Under the pieces are notes generated by a model that did not search any database, had not been told where the DNA came from, and saw only the letters and a list, made by a program, of their open reading frames with translations. Below are positions 35,216-45,899 of a stretch of DNA of 64,000 nucleotides, piece after piece. The DNA is taken from assembly GCA_023383815.1 (NCBI GenBank), contig JAHDYG010000005.1:62001-126000 (forward strand), written 5' to 3'. The translations under genes and the position numbers were made by a program. The first letter of the stretch is position 1, and every line of letters begins with the position of its first letter. This stretch comes from Rhodocyclaceae bacterium. Its GTDB lineage: Bacteria > Pseudomonadota > Gammaproteobacteria > Burkholderiales > Rhodocyclaceae.

Positions 35216-36330
35216 CGTTGCTGCGCCCCCTGCTCACGCGCGTGAGCGAAGACGTGTTGCTCGTCGCGCTGCTGCTCGCACTGGCGCCATTGCTGCTGTG
35301 GATGCCGGATCAGATCGGCACGCTGCACCGGCTCGTCGACTGGAAGACGATCGGCGCGCTGGCGGGTCTGCTGGTCCTGAGCCGCGGCCTCGAAGACAGC
35401 GGCTACCTCGCGCATGCGGGGCGCCGGCTGCTCGCGCACATCCACGGCGAGCGCGCCCTCGCGGCGCTGCTGGTGCTCTTTGCCGCAGGACTGTCGGCGG
35501 TCGTCACGAACGACGTCGCTCTCTTCATCGTCGTCCCGCTGACGCTCGGCCTGCGTGCGGTCGCTCACCTGCCGATCGGACGGCTGGTGATCTTCGAGGC
35601 GCTCGCAGTCAACGCGGGCTCGACGCTGAGCCCGGTCGGCAACCCGCAGAACCTCTTCCTTTGGCAGTCCTCACCGCTCGGCTTTTTCGAGTTCACGCTC
35701 GCGATGCTCCCGTTGGGGCTGGGCCTGGTCGCGTTGCTGCTCGTGACGATTCCATTCGCCTTCCCGCCCGCCCGGATCGCTGCCGCGGACACTGCCGGCA
35801 TGGCGCCTACCCTGGAGCGCGGCTTGCTGTGGCTGTCGCTCGCGTGCTATGTGCCGTTTCTCGTGCTCGCCGATCTGGGCCACTCTGCGGCAGCGGCCCT
35901 CACGGTGATCGCGCTCTACCTGTTCCTCTACCGGCGCGTGCTCGGTGGCGTCGACTGGCTCCTGCTCGGCGTTTTCGTGCTGATGTTCATCGACCTCGGT
36001 CTCGTCGCCCGGCTGCCGCTGCTGCGCGAACTCGCAGCCGGTATCGAGCACCTCCCGGGCGGGGTGTTCACGGCCGCGGTCCTGCTGTCGCAGGGCGTCT
36101 CGAACGTTCCTGCGGCGATCTTCCTGGCCGGCTTCACCGACGACGTCCGCGCGCTCGCCTGGGGTGTGAGCGTCGGCGGCTTCGGCCTTGCGATCGGATC
36201 GCTCGCCAACCTCATCGCGCTCCGCCTGGCGCGCGAACCCGGTCTGTGGCGGGAATTCCACGCCTGGTCGGTCCCCGCGCTGGTCGCCGGTGCAACGCTC
36301 GCTGCCGTGCTGATGCCTCTCTGGCGATAA
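35212..36330 (+). CDS. SLC13/ArsB-type anion permease
   Basis: 372 aa with about ten membrane segments. LHRLVDWKTIGALAGLLVLSRGLEDSGYL, LSAVVTNDVALFIVVPLTLGL (TNDVAL) and VNAGSTLSPVGNPQNLFLW are characteristic of the ArsB/NhaD-like ion-transporter superfamily, with the NDVAL and GNPQN motifs marking two symmetric halves. ATG overlaps the preceding efflux gene. Substrate is undetermined (anion or Na+/H+). Confidence 0.82.
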   Translation: MTLLRPLLTRVSEDVLLVALLLALAPLLLWMPDQIGTLHRLVDWKTIGALAGLLVLSRGLEDSGYLAHAGRRLLAHIHGERALAALLVLFAAGLSAVVTNDVALFIVVPLTLGLRAVAHLPIGRLVIFEALAVNAGSTLSPVGNPQNLFLWQSSPLGFFEFTLAMLPLGLGLVALLLVTIPFAFPPARIAAADTAGMAPTLERGLLWLSLACYVPFLVLADLGHSAAAALTVIALYLFLYRRVLGGVDWLLLGVFVLMFIDLGLVARLPLLRELAAGIEHLPGGVFTAAVLLSQGVSNVPAAIFLAGFTDDVRALAWGVSVGGFGLAIGSLANLIALRLAREPGLWREFHAWSVPALVAGATLAAVLMPLWR

Positions 36331-36383
36331 GGACGCGCCCAGCGCCCGGTGGTATGCGGCGAGCCGTGCCAGTTTGCAACGAG

Positions 36384-36400
36384 TGTCCCGAAACGGGACA
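36384..36400. promoter_or_regulatory. perfect palindrome TGTCCCG-AAA-CGGGACA upstream of the aldehyde dehydrogenase
   Basis: A 7-bp perfect inverted repeat with a 3-bp spacer lies about 80-95 bp upstream of the sigma-54 promoter at 36479, the normal place for an enhancer-binding-protein site. It differs from the GTTAC-type sites. Candidate binders are AcoR-like activators, whose gene is not in this window. Confidence 0.6.
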
Positions 36401-36478
36401 GCGCACCCGGGTCGCACTCTCCTCTGCCTGCCCATGAAACCCGGCGCCAGAACTGGCATGCCGGCGCGTCCGGACACC

Positions 36479-36494
36479 TGGCACGCACGTTGCG
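36479..36494 (+). promoter_or_regulatory. sigma-54 promoter of the aldehyde dehydrogenase gene
   Basis: TGGCAC-GCACG-TTGCG carries GG and GC with exactly 10-bp spacing. The predicted start site near 36505 leaves a leader of about 50 nt before ATG 36555. Together with the palindrome at 36384 it fills the 224-bp gap. Confidence 0.82.
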
Positions 36495-36554
36495 AACGGG
36501 ACTGCGACCCGCATCCGCGGGCAGGTTCATATCCACGAACATGAGGAGATCCGG

Positions 36555-38075
<1,521 letters not shown>

Positions 38076-38156
38076 ACGCGGTACGCCTCTCTCCGGACGG
38101 GGCGTCCCGGCAGCGCCACGCGTACAATCGTACGCTTCACGCAGCAGGACGCCCCG

Positions 38157-38669
38157 ATGCCTCCAACCCCCGAAACCTATGCCACCGCGCCGATCGAAAC
38201 CGCCCGCGGGCAGGTGCGTCCCGAGTGGATCGACTACAACGGCCACATGAACGTCGCGTACTACGTGCTCGCCTTCGACCACGGCACCGACTACTTCCTC
38301 GGCCTCCTGGGCATGGACCCGGGCTATCCGCAGCGCGAGGGCGGCTCGACCTTCGCACTTGAGATGCACGTGAGCTACGAGCGCGAGCTCAAGTGCGACC
38401 AGCCCTACGTCGTGCGCACCCAGCTCATCGACGCCGACACCAAGCGCATCCACCTCTTCCACCGCATGCACCACGCCAATGAAGGCTGGCTTGCCGCAAC
38501 CAATGAGGTGATCACGATGCACATCGACATGGCGCAGCGCCGCTCGGCCCCCTTCCCGCAGCACATCCAGCCGCGCGTGGAGGCCCTCAAGGCCGCCCAC
38601 ACCGCACTCGCCCGCCCGGAAGGCCTCGGACGCGTGATCGGCATCCGTCGCAGCGGATCTCCAGCATGA
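38157..38669 (+). CDS. hot-dog thioesterase family protein
   Basis: 170 aa. [31 protein letters not shown] carries the 4HBT-type D-x-N-x-H-M catalytic motif, followed by [23 protein letters not shown]. Related enzymes hydrolyse acyl-CoA thioesters, including carnitine- or betaine-derived ones. The specific substrate is unknown. It ends inside the start of the DUF1499 gene (4-nt overlap). Confidence 0.85.
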   Translation: MPPTPETYATAPIETARGQVRPEWIDYNGHMNVAYYVLAFDHGTDYFLGLLGMDPGYPQREGGSTFALEMHVSYERELKCDQPYVVRTQLIDADTKRIHLFHRMHHANEGWLAATNEVITMHIDMAQRRSAPFPQHIQPRVEALKAAHTALARPEGLGRVIGIRRSGSPA

Positions 38670-39112
38670 AGAGCGCGCACATGAAGCGCCTCTTCCTCGC
38701 CTCGCTCGCCTCCCTGCTCACCGGCTGCGCCGGCACCCGTCCGGCGACGCTCGGCGCGCACGACGGCCGGCTCGCGCCCTGCCCGTCCACACCGAACTGT
38801 GTGTGCAGCCAGGGCGCAAGCGCCGATCATCACATCGAACCGCTGCGCTACCAGGGCACCCCGATCGATGCACGCGAACGGCTGCTCGCTGTCCTTCGGG
38901 CGATGCGCGGCGCCAGGATCATCACGTCCGAACCCGCCTACGTCCACGCCGAGTTCACGTCCCGCCTCCTGCGCTTCGTCGACGACGTCGAGTTCCTGCT
39001 CACCGACGAAGGCCTCATCCACGTCCGTTCCGCTTCGCGCATCGGCCGCTCCGACTTCGGCGTGAACCGCAAACGCATCGAGGCCGTGCGCAGCGCGTTC
39101 GAGGCACGCTAA
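38666..39112 (+). CDS. DUF1499 lipoprotein
   Basis: 148 aa with signal peptide and lipobox ([11 protein letters not shown], Cys about residue 20). [11 protein letters not shown] is the DUF1499 N-terminal motif, followed by [29 protein letters not shown] and [25 protein letters not shown]. Function unknown. It overlaps the thioesterase gene upstream and the convergent LOG gene by 4 bp. Confidence 0.85.
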   Translation: MKSAHMKRLFLASLASLLTGCAGTRPATLGAHDGRLAPCPSTPNCVCSQGASADHHIEPLRYQGTPIDARERLLAVLRAMRGARIITSEPAYVHAEFTSRLLRFVDDVEFLLTDEGLIHVRSASRIGRSDFGVNRKRIEAVRSAFEAR

Positions 39113-39699
39113 GCCGCCGGCGGCTCGATCCACTTGGGCACTGCCACCTGCTCGAAGGCCCGGAGGCCATCGATGAGGCGCTCCGGGTCGGACTGACGGA
39201 CGATGCCGTTGCGGTGCGCCGCGGGCAGGAAGCCCTCGCCGATCATGTGGTCGACGAAGCCCATGAAGGGTTCGAAGAAACCCTTGAGATCGAGCAGGCC
39301 GGCCGGCTTGTCGATCTCGCCGAGCTGATTCAGCGTCCACGCCTCCATGAACTCTTCGAGCGTGCCGATCCCGCCGGGCAACGCGATGAAGGCGTCGGCG
39401 AGTTCGGCCATGCGCAGCTTGCGCTCGCGCATCGTCGGCACGATCTCGTGCCGCGTCAGCGCAGGGTGCAGGTGGCCCTTGCCGTGCAGGCGTTCGGTGA
39501 TGATGCCGACGACGCGCCCGCCGGCCCCGAGCGCGGCATCGGCCAGCACCCCCATCAAGCCCTTGTGGGTACCGCCATACACCAGCTCGATGCCGGCCCC
39601 GGCAAGCGCGCGCCCGAGGGCGTCGGCGCCCCGCCGGTACTGTTCGTCGGCTCCGAAGTTGGAGCCGCAGAAAACCGCGATCCGTCCGATCCGTCTCAT
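39109..39699 (-). CDS. LOG family protein (TIGR00730 Rossmann fold)
   Basis: 196 aa. [15 protein letters not shown] at the N-terminus, [18 protein letters not shown], and [38 protein letters not shown] (the PGGxGTxxE nucleotide-binding motif). LOG proteins are cytokinin riboside 5'-monophosphate phosphoribohydrolases or general nucleotide 5'-monophosphate nucleosidases. Single gene, divergent from the HOT-type dehydrogenase. Confidence 0.9.
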   Translation of the reverse strand: MRRIGRIAVFCGSNFGADEQYRRGADALGRALAGAGIELVYGGTHKGLMGVLADAALGAGGRVVGIITERLHGKGHLHPALTRHEIVPTMRERKLRMAELADAFIALPGGIGTLEEFMEAWTLNQLGEIDKPAGLLDLKGFFEPFMGFVDHMIGEGFLPAAHRNGIVRQSDPERLIDGLRAFEQVAVPKWIEPPAA

Positions 39700-39849
39700 G
39701 TCGTCCTCGATATCCAGGCGGCACCTGCGGCCGCACCGAAGCAGGAATCTATCACCGCGGACGGGCGCACGGGGCGGATGCTTCCCCTATACTGGCCCTC
39801 GGGTCGCACCTTCCAGGCGCGATCCGCACCCTCACCGCCGGGAGATGCC

Positions 39850-41157
39850 ATGTCCTGCTGTCATCACTACGCCCTCGCCGAAGGCGGCGACGCGGTCTTT
39901 TCAGTCGATCTCTCGGCGATCACCTTCGGGCCGGGCAGTCTGGCCGAAGCCGGCGACCACGCCCGCAACCTGGGGCTCCGGCGCGTTGCACTGTTCACCG
40001 ATCCGCGCCTGGCCGAACTGGAGCACGTCGACATCGTACGCCGCGCGCTGGCCGAGGCCGGAATCGATGCCGTGCTCTACCGCGAGGTCACCGTCGAGCC
40101 GACCGACGCGGCATTCCGGAACGCTGCCCGCTTTGCCGCCGAGGGGCACTTCGACGGCTACGTGTCGGTCGGCGGCGGCTCGGTCATCGACACCGCCAAG
40201 GCGGCCAACCTGTATGCGACCTACCCCGCCGAGTTGGCCGCCTACGTGAATGCCCCGCTTGGCGAGGGGGGCGCGGTGCCCGGTCCGCTCAAGCCGCACA
40301 TCGCCTGCCCCACGACCTGCGGTACGGGCGCCGAATGCACCGGCATTGCGATCTTCGACTGGGTCGAGAAGGGCGTGAAGACCGGCATCGTATCGCGCCG
40401 CCTGCGCCCCACGCTGGCGCTGATCGACCCGACCACGACCTGGACGCTGCCCGCGTCGGTAGTCGCAGCCTCCGGCTTCGACGTGCTCTCGCACGCGCTG
40501 GAGAGCTACACCGCCCTGCCCCACACCTGCCGCGCGAAGGCCGAGCGGCCAAGCCTGCGGCCGATGAGCCAGGGCGCGAATCCGTGGAGCGACTTCGGCT
40601 GCGAGAAGGCGCTGCAGCTCACCGGCACCTACCTCGAACGCGCAGTGCGCGACGGCAACGATCGCGAGGCACGCGACGCGATGATGTGGGCAGCGACGCT
40701 GGCCGGCATCGCGTTCGGCAACGCCGGTGTGCATCTGCCGCACGGCATGGCCTACGCGGTCGCTGGCGGCGTGCGCGAGTTTCGTGCGCCGGGTTATCCG
40801 CAGGAGGAACCGATGGTGCCGCACGGGATGTCGGTCATCGTCAATGCGCCGGCGGTGTTCCGCTTCACCGCCGATGCCTGCCCCGATCGCCACCTCGATG
40901 CCGCGCGCTGGCTCGGCGCCGACACGCGGGGCGCGGCGCCGGGCGACGCCGGCGAGATCGTCGCGCGCCGCCTGATCGAGCTGATGCGCCTGTGCGACAT
41001 CCCCAACGGCGTCGGCGGCGTCGGCTATCACGAGGGCGACCTCGCCACGCTCACCGCCGGCACCTGGGCTCAGCAACGGCTCGTGAAGAACGCGCCAAAG
41101 GCGGTCAACGAAGCGCATCTGTCCGAACTCTTCCGCAACGCAATGCGCTACTGGTAA
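39850..41157 (+). CDS. iron-containing alcohol dehydrogenase, hydroxyacid-oxoacid transhydrogenase type
   Basis: 435 aa from ATG 39850. Group III dehydrogenase: [19 protein letters not shown] binds NAD(P), [18 protein letters not shown] is typical, and metal ligands are expected in [15 protein letters not shown] and [12 protein letters not shown] plus a later His. Overall pattern ([44 protein letters not shown]) resembles ADHFE1-type enzymes that couple 4-hydroxybutyrate oxidation to 2-oxoglutarate reduction. A plain Fe alcohol dehydrogenase remains possible. A TATACT -10 element lies at 39788. Confidence 0.8.
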   Translation: MSCCHHYALAEGGDAVFSVDLSAITFGPGSLAEAGDHARNLGLRRVALFTDPRLAELEHVDIVRRALAEAGIDAVLYREVTVEPTDAAFRNAARFAAEGHFDGYVSVGGGSVIDTAKAANLYATYPAELAAYVNAPLGEGGAVPGPLKPHIACPTTCGTGAECTGIAIFDWVEKGVKTGIVSRRLRPTLALIDPTTTWTLPASVVAASGFDVLSHALESYTALPHTCRAKAERPSLRPMSQGANPWSDFGCEKALQLTGTYLERAVRDGNDREARDAMMWAATLAGIAFGNAGVHLPHGMAYAVAGGVREFRAPGYPQEEPMVPHGMSVIVNAPAVFRFTADACPDRHLDAARWLGADTRGAAPGDAGEIVARRLIELMRLCDIPNGVGGVGYHEGDLATLTAGTWAQQRLVKNAPKAVNEAHLSELFRNAMRYW

Positions 41158-41232
41158 GCCGGGTGGCCGGGCCGCCAACATCATCTGTTTCGGCACCTCA
41201 TCGAAAGGCTCGGGGCGGTTGGCCGCCCTCGC

Positions 41233-42660
41233 TCACAGCGTTCGTGCCAGCTTCCCGAGACGCGCGATCGCCGCTTCGAGGACCGGCGTCCACGGTTGTC
41301 CGCAACTGATCCGCAGGCAGTGGCCAAAGCGCGGTTCGGCTGAGAAGGCCATGCCGGGCGCGAAGCTGATGCCTTCGGCGAGCGCGCGCTGCAGCAAGCG
41401 GGTCGTGTCGCAGGACTCGGGGCATTCGACCCACAGCAACAGGCCACCGTGCGGCCGCAGCAGGCGCGTGCCGCGCGGAAAATGGTGCTCGATCGCGTCG
41501 GCGAAGGCCTGCACCTGGGCCTGCAACTGCTGTCGCAGGCGCTGGCGGATGCGCGCGTAGTCGCCGCTTTCGAGCACGTCGGCGAGCACCGACTGCAGGA
41601 GCGGCGAGCACACCAGCGTGCTGCTCGCACACAGCAGCGAAAGCGCCGCGTGGTGGCGTCCGGCGGCCATCCAGCCGAGGCGGAAGGATGGGGCGAAGCT
41701 CTTCGTGAACGACGCACAGTAGATCACGTCGCCGTCGCGGTCCCAGGCCTTGAGCGGGGTCGGGCGCTGCGCTCCGAAATGGAGATCGCCGAACACGTCG
41801 TCCTCGATGACCGTGAGCCCGTGGCGGCGCGCGATCGCAAGCAGGCGGCGACGCTGCTCATCGGGCATCAGCGCCCCGGTCGGATTCTGAAAGCTCGGCA
41901 CCGTAACGAGGCAGCGCACGGCAGGCCCGTGACGCAGCGCGAACTCCAGCGCTTCGAGTGACAGGCCGGTGGCCGGTGCGCATGGGATCTCGAGCGCCTT
42001 CAGGCCCAGTCCTTCAAGCTGCTGCAGCAGGCCGAAATAAACGGGCGTCTCGACCGCAACCGTATCGCCCGGCCGCGTCAGGTGACGCAGCGCGAGACTG
42101 ATCGACTCGGTGACCCCATGGGTGACGAGGATGCCGTCGGCCGGCAGCGCGAGCCCGCGTTCGACAGCCAGCGCGGCGAGCGCGGCCATCAGGCGGCGCT
42201 GGTCGGGCCCCGGCACCTGGGCGCCGATCAACTCGGGCTGGCGCGCCAGTGCAAACTGCAGGCGACGCCCCAGCTCGGCAAACGGATACAGCGCCGGGGC
42301 CGCCTCGGCCATGTGCAACTGCACCGCGATACGCTCATCAGCCAACTGCAGGAGCGTACTCATGCGACGGCTCAGATCGACCAGCGCGGCCGGGGATGGC
42401 AGCGGCACGCTCGACTCGCCCCCCCGCGATCCGGCGACGGGCAATGCCGCGTAGTACCCGGCGCGCGGCCGTGCCACCACACGCTGTTCGCGCTCCAGGT
42501 GGCGATAGGCCGCGAGGGCGGTGAGCGTGTTGACGCCGTGCCGCGCGGCCAGTGCCCGGACCGAGGGCAGGCGGCTGCCAGGCGGATATTCGCCGGCGGC
42601 GAGCTGCCGTGCGATCGCGTCGGCGATCTGGCGATAGAGCGGCGGGGTGTCGGAAGCCAT
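41233..42660 (-). CDS. MocR/PdxR-type GntR-aminotransferase regulator
   Basis: 475 aa. N-terminal GntR winged helix (PLYRQIADAIARQLAAGEYPPGSRLPSVRALAARHGVNTLTALAAYRHLE), linker, then a fold-type I aminotransferase domain with VTHGVTESISLALRHL, PSFQNPTGALMP and SFTKSFAPSFRLGWM, where the Lys binds PLP. MocR proteins use a bound PLP to sense amino compounds. It is divergent from a BenE-type permease, whose regulation is the obvious guess. Palindromic CTGTTGT/ACAACAG elements lie between them. Confidence 0.92.
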   Translation of the reverse strand: MASDTPPLYRQIADAIARQLAAGEYPPGSRLPSVRALAARHGVNTLTALAAYRHLEREQRVVARPRAGYYAALPVAGSRGGESSVPLPSPAALVDLSRRMSTLLQLADERIAVQLHMAEAAPALYPFAELGRRLQFALARQPELIGAQVPGPDQRRLMAALAALAVERGLALPADGILVTHGVTESISLALRHLTRPGDTVAVETPVYFGLLQQLEGLGLKALEIPCAPATGLSLEALEFALRHGPAVRCLVTVPSFQNPTGALMPDEQRRRLLAIARRHGLTVIEDDVFGDLHFGAQRPTPLKAWDRDGDVIYCASFTKSFAPSFRLGWMAAGRHHAALSLLCASSTLVCSPLLQSVLADVLESGDYARIRQRLRQQLQAQVQAFADAIEHHFPRGTRLLRPHGGLLLWVECPESCDTTRLLQRALAEGISFAPGMAFSAEPRFGHCLRISCGQPWTPVLEAAIARLGKLARTL

Positions 42661-42667
42661 GGTCCGG

Positions 42668-42707
42668 CTGTTATATACAACAGCGGGCCGTCGCGCCAGT
42701 CTGTTGT
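42668..42707. promoter_or_regulatory. putative MocR operator (ACAACAG / CTGTTGT repeats)
   Basis: CTGTTATATACAACAG at 42668-42683 is an inverted repeat, and ACAACAG (42677-42683) pairs again with CTGTTGT at 42701-42707. It lies 8-47 bp from the MocR start and about 75 bp before the benE-type gene. Multiple spaced half-sites are usual for MocR regulators. Confidence 0.45.
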
Positions 42708-42779
42708 GGCCGGCTGTGGCAGGCCGGGGGACGAATGCCCGCGCTACAGTCGTCCGCGTTTCCCACGGAGCCCAAGCCC

Positions 42780-43991
42780 ATGCTGCGCCATCTCCCCCCC
42801 TCGACCGTGATCGCCGGCGTACTGACGATCGCCGTCGGCTACACCGGTCCCTTCCTCATCATCGTCCACGCCGCCCAGCAGGCCGGCCTTTCCTCGGCAC
42901 AGCTCGCCTCCTGGCTGTGGGCCGTGTCGATCGGCTGCGGGTTCACCGGTCTGTGGCTGTCGTGGCGCTGGCAGATGCCGGTCATCACCGCGTGGTCGAC
43001 CCCGGGCGCGGCGGTGCTGCTCGCCGCCCTGCCGGGGGTGCCATACGCGGAGGCCGTCGGCGGATACCTGATTGCGGGACTCGCGGTGTGGCTCATCGGC
43101 GCGAGCGGCGCATTCGATACGCTGATGCGGCGCTTCCCGCCGGCACTCGCCGCCGCACTGCTCGCCGGCATCCTCTTTCGCTTCGTCGCAGAACTGGTTC
43201 CGGCCGCGCGCGACCATGCGCAACTCGTGTTGCCGATGGCACTCGTGTTCTTCGCCGGGCGCCGGCTTTGGCCACGCTACGCGCTGATGGCGGCGCTGAT
43301 GGTCGGCTGCGCCACCTTGCTTGCGCAGGGCGGCTTCGGGGGGTCCGCACCGGGTGCGAGTGCGAGCGCGACCTTGTGGACCCTGCCCGTGTGGACGACT
43401 CCGCAGTTCAGCCTGGCCGGTCTCACCAACATCGCACTTCCGCTCGCACTGGTCGCGCTCACGGGCCAGTTTCTACCCGGCATGGCGGTGCTTCGACACG
43501 ATGGCTACGCGCTGCCGGCGCGCTCCCCGGTCGGCCTGCTCGGTGGCGCTTCGGCGCTGCTCGCGCCCTTCGGCTGCCATGGGGTCGTGCTGGCAGCGAT
43601 CACCGCGGCGATGTGCACCGGCCCCGAGAGCCACCCCGACCCGCGCCAGCGCTGGAAGGCGGGCATGGTCGCCGCGGTCTGCTACGTGCTGATCGCGATC
43701 GTCGGCGGTGGTCTCGTGGCGGTACTGCAGTCCTTGCCCGCCGCGCTCGTGATGGCGACCGCCGCACTCGCGCTCTTCGGCACGCTGGGCGCTTCGCTGT
43801 CCACAGCGCTGGCACACGAAAGCCATCGCGAGGCCGCGCTTCTGACCTTCGTCGTTGCGGCGTCGGGCGTCAGCATCGCCGGCATCGGAGCCCCGTTATG
43901 GGCGCTGCTCGCCGGCGTGAGCGCCAGCGCCGTACTGCGCTGGCGCGCCAGGCGCGCAATCCCGGCAACCGCACCGGCGGGCGGACGCTGA
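42780..43991 (+). CDS. benE: BenE-family benzoate/H+ symporter-like transporter
   Basis: 403 aa from ATG 42780, with about twelve membrane segments. SCGF-type start MLRHLPPSTVIAGVLTIAVGYTGPFLIIVHAA, MPVITAWSTPGAAVLL, GLTNIALPLALVALTGQFLPGMAVL and APFGCHGVVLAAITAAMCTG are BenE-family blocks. Experimentally studied members carry benzoate, but many paralogues are uncharacterised. With a MocR regulator opposite, an amino-group-containing substrate is possible. The track's longer frame begins antisense to the MocR gene. Confidence 0.82.
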   Translation: MLRHLPPSTVIAGVLTIAVGYTGPFLIIVHAAQQAGLSSAQLASWLWAVSIGCGFTGLWLSWRWQMPVITAWSTPGAAVLLAALPGVPYAEAVGGYLIAGLAVWLIGASGAFDTLMRRFPPALAAALLAGILFRFVAELVPAARDHAQLVLPMALVFFAGRRLWPRYALMAALMVGCATLLAQGGFGGSAPGASASATLWTLPVWTTPQFSLAGLTNIALPLALVALTGQFLPGMAVLRHDGYALPARSPVGLLGGASALLAPFGCHGVVLAAITAAMCTGPESHPDPRQRWKAGMVAAVCYVLIAIVGGGLVAVLQSLPAALVMATAALALFGTLGASLSTALAHESHREAALLTFVVAASGVSIAGIGAPLWALLAGVSASAVLRWRARRAIPATAPAGGR

Positions 43992-44054
43992 ACCGGCCGG
44001 CACTTCGCGGACGAAGCCGGTCCGGAGAAGCGTCCGGCGCGAAGCTTCCGGCGC

Positions 44055-44083
44055 TTGAGGGGCCGTTGTGCGATCCCTATACT
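44055..44083 (+). promoter_or_regulatory. sigma-70-type promoter of the methyltransferase gene
   Basis: TTGAGG (44055-44060) and TATACT (44078-44083) with a 17-bp spacer place the start near 44090, 27 bp before ATG 44117. The CCCTATACTGG block also occurs before the HOT-type gene at 39785. Confidence 0.5.
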
Positions 44084-44116
44084 GGGCCGCCCTGCCCCTG
44101 CCCGGAACCCATCCCG

Positions 44117-45289
44117 ATGAACGAAGAACGCGACGCCCGTCCCGCAGCCGTGTCCGCCGCCTCGCCCCGCGTGACGTGGGAGGAGGAGGGTCAGCCGCGC
44201 ACGGCGCGCTGGCGCTCCGAATCCGGCGCCCCGGCCCCACGCCGGATCGTGATCGCCGACGACCGCATGAGTGCGGATGAAGCCTGGCGGCTCGCCTGCG
44301 AAGGCACGGCGCTGCTGTGGCGCGGGGATTTCCACAATGCACGCCAGCTGCTGCAGGCGATCGGCCGCCGGATCGGACGCAAGCCTGCGCAGCGAAAGGG
44401 CGCCGCCCCGCTCACGCCGGCCGACTCGTTTCACCGCCACCGCATGGCACAGGCGCAACGCGCTCGCACGCTGGGCATGCTGCTGGTGCCGCTCGATGCC
44501 GGCTACCGCCTGCCGCTGCGGCGCGCGCCCGACGTGCGCGAGGCCTGCACCGAGGCATGGGGCGTGGAGGGCGAGGACTGCCTCGTGTCGCTGCGCGAGA
44601 TCCTGGGCCTCATCGGCGCGCATGAGTGGCGCCGCAACGGCGTGCCGGTGGCGGTGCTCGATGCCCGCATCCATCCTCACTACGGGGTGTTCTCGCCGGT
44701 GCGCGGCGAATATCTCGATCTCGTCGCGACCGCGCCGCTGCCGGGCTCCGCCCTCGCGTTCGACATCGGTACCGGTACCGGCGTGCTCGCCGCCCTGCTC
44801 GCCCGGCGCGGCGTCGCGCATGTGATCGCGACCGACCTCGATCCGCGCGCGCTCGCCTGCGCCCGCGACAACCTCGACCGCCTGGGCCTGGCGCATCAGG
44901 TCGGTTTGCTCGCCGCAGATCTCTTTCCCGAGGGGCGTGCGGATCTCGTGGTGTGCAATCCGCCATGGCTCCCCGGGCGCCCGACGACACCGCTCGAAGC
45001 GGCGATCTACGACCCGGACAGCCGCATGTTGCGCGGCTTTCTGGACGGTCTGGCGGACCATCTGGCGCCGCGAGGGGAAGGCTGGCTGGTGCTGTCGGAT
45101 CTGGCCGAACACCTGGGGCTACGCTCGCGCGAGACCCTGCTTGGCTGGATCGCCGCGGCCGGCCTGAAGGTGCTCGGACGCGACGAGCTCGCACCACGCC
45201 ACCCGAAAAGCCGCGATGCGGACGATCCGCTGCACGAAGCCCGCAAGGCCGAACGCACGTCGCTGTGGCGGCTCGCAGCGGACGACTGA
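44117..45289 (+). CDS. class I SAM-dependent methyltransferase (N5-Gln/HemK-like NPPW)
   Basis: 390 aa from ATG 44117. The C-terminal catalytic half has SAM motif AFDIGTGTGVLAALLARRG, the acidic VIATDLDPRALACARDNL, and NPPWLPG, an NPPY-type catalytic loop used for amide or exocyclic-amine methylation. The N-terminal half (about 190 residues, rich in Arg/Ala, HRHRMAQAQRARTL) is not recognised and may bind substrate. The stop codon sits at the edge of the MITE-like repeat. The longer track frame extends into benE. Confidence 0.8.
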   Translation: MNEERDARPAAVSAASPRVTWEEEGQPRTARWRSESGAPAPRRIVIADDRMSADEAWRLACEGTALLWRGDFHNARQLLQAIGRRIGRKPAQRKGAAPLTPADSFHRHRMAQAQRARTLGMLLVPLDAGYRLPLRRAPDVREACTEAWGVEGEDCLVSLREILGLIGAHEWRRNGVPVAVLDARIHPHYGVFSPVRGEYLDLVATAPLPGSALAFDIGTGTGVLAALLARRGVAHVIATDLDPRALACARDNLDRLGLAHQVGLLAADLFPEGRADLVVCNPPWLPGRPTTPLEAAIYDPDSRMLRGFLDGLADHLAPRGEGWLVLSDLAEHLGLRSRETLLGWIAAAGLKVLGRDELAPRHPKSRDADDPLHEARKAERTSLWRLAADD

Positions 45290-45433
45290 GAGCTTGTGAA
45301 GAAATCGTAGCGAGCAGGGCCGAGTGCAAGGCGCGAGCGAGCGAACGACGAGACATATCAGGTAGATAGGCGAGGAGTGAGCGAGTGAGCAACGCAGCAA
45401 TCGGCACGCGCAGTAGATTTATTCACAGGCTCT
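45289..45433. repeat. MITE-like element with terminal inverted repeats
   Basis: AGAGCTTGTGAAGAAAT at the left edge and ATTTATTCACAGGCTCT at the right edge are 17-bp inverted repeats with two mismatches. The 145-bp element is non-coding, with internal GCGAGCGAGCGAACGACGAG and GAGGAGTGAGCGAGTGAGCAACG segments. It abuts the methyltransferase stop codon. The layout suggests a non-autonomous mobile repeat; no transposase is nearby. TGA flanks both sides, a possible 3-bp target duplication. Confidence 0.6.
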
Positions 45434-45469
45434 GAGGCCGCGCCACGCCCGGCAGACTGATCCCGGAAC

Positions 45470-45886
45470 TCAGCCGCCCGTGGCGGGCGGGTCGGCTTCC
45501 TCGTCGGCCATGCGGAGGATCGCTCCGACGATGTCGTTCATCGTGATGATGCCCGACAGTTCGTTGGCGGCGGTGACGAGCAGGCGCCGGATGCCGATGT
45601 TCACCATCAGCCGTGCGGCATGCTTGACGTCGAGCTCGCGCGAAATCGTCAGCGCGGGCTTGGCACAGACGTCGTAGACGTTGATGAGATCGATGTCGCC
45701 TTCCTCGGCGACGATGGTCTTCAGGATGTTGGTGTAGGTGATGATGCCGAACGCGTCGTGCTCGTGGCGCTTGTCGACCACCAGCGACTTGACGCCGCGG
45801 CTACGCATGACGCGCATCGCATCGCGGATCGTCGCGAACGGCGAAATGGTCACGACCTCGCGGACCATGATGTCCTTGACCAGCAT
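45470..45886 (-). CDS. CBS domain protein of the DUF1538 operon
   Basis: 138 aa from ATG 45886 (MLVKDIMVREVVTISPFATIRDAM), with GGGAGAG upstream. One CBS pair fills the protein: VKDIMVREVVTISPFATIRDAMRVMRSRGVKSLVVD...FGIITYTNIL and VYDVCAKPALTISRELDVKHAARLMVNIGIRRLLVTAANELSGIITMNDIV. CBS pairs bind adenine nucleotides. It follows the PII-like gene by 13 bp, so it probably reports energy status to the DUF1538 membrane protein. Confidence 0.88.
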   Translation of the reverse strand: MLVKDIMVREVVTISPFATIRDAMRVMRSRGVKSLVVDKRHEHDAFGIITYTNILKTIVAEEGDIDLINVYDVCAKPALTISRELDVKHAARLMVNIGIRRLLVTAANELSGIITMNDIVGAILRMADEEADPPATGG

Positions 45887-45899
45887 GATGGCACTCTCC

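Noticed and set aside
45290-45432. Possible CRISPR or tRNA in the repetitive GAGCGAG region
   Set aside because: Repeats are short and irregular with no spacer periodicity or cloverleaf; terminal inverted repeats explain it as a MITE-like element.
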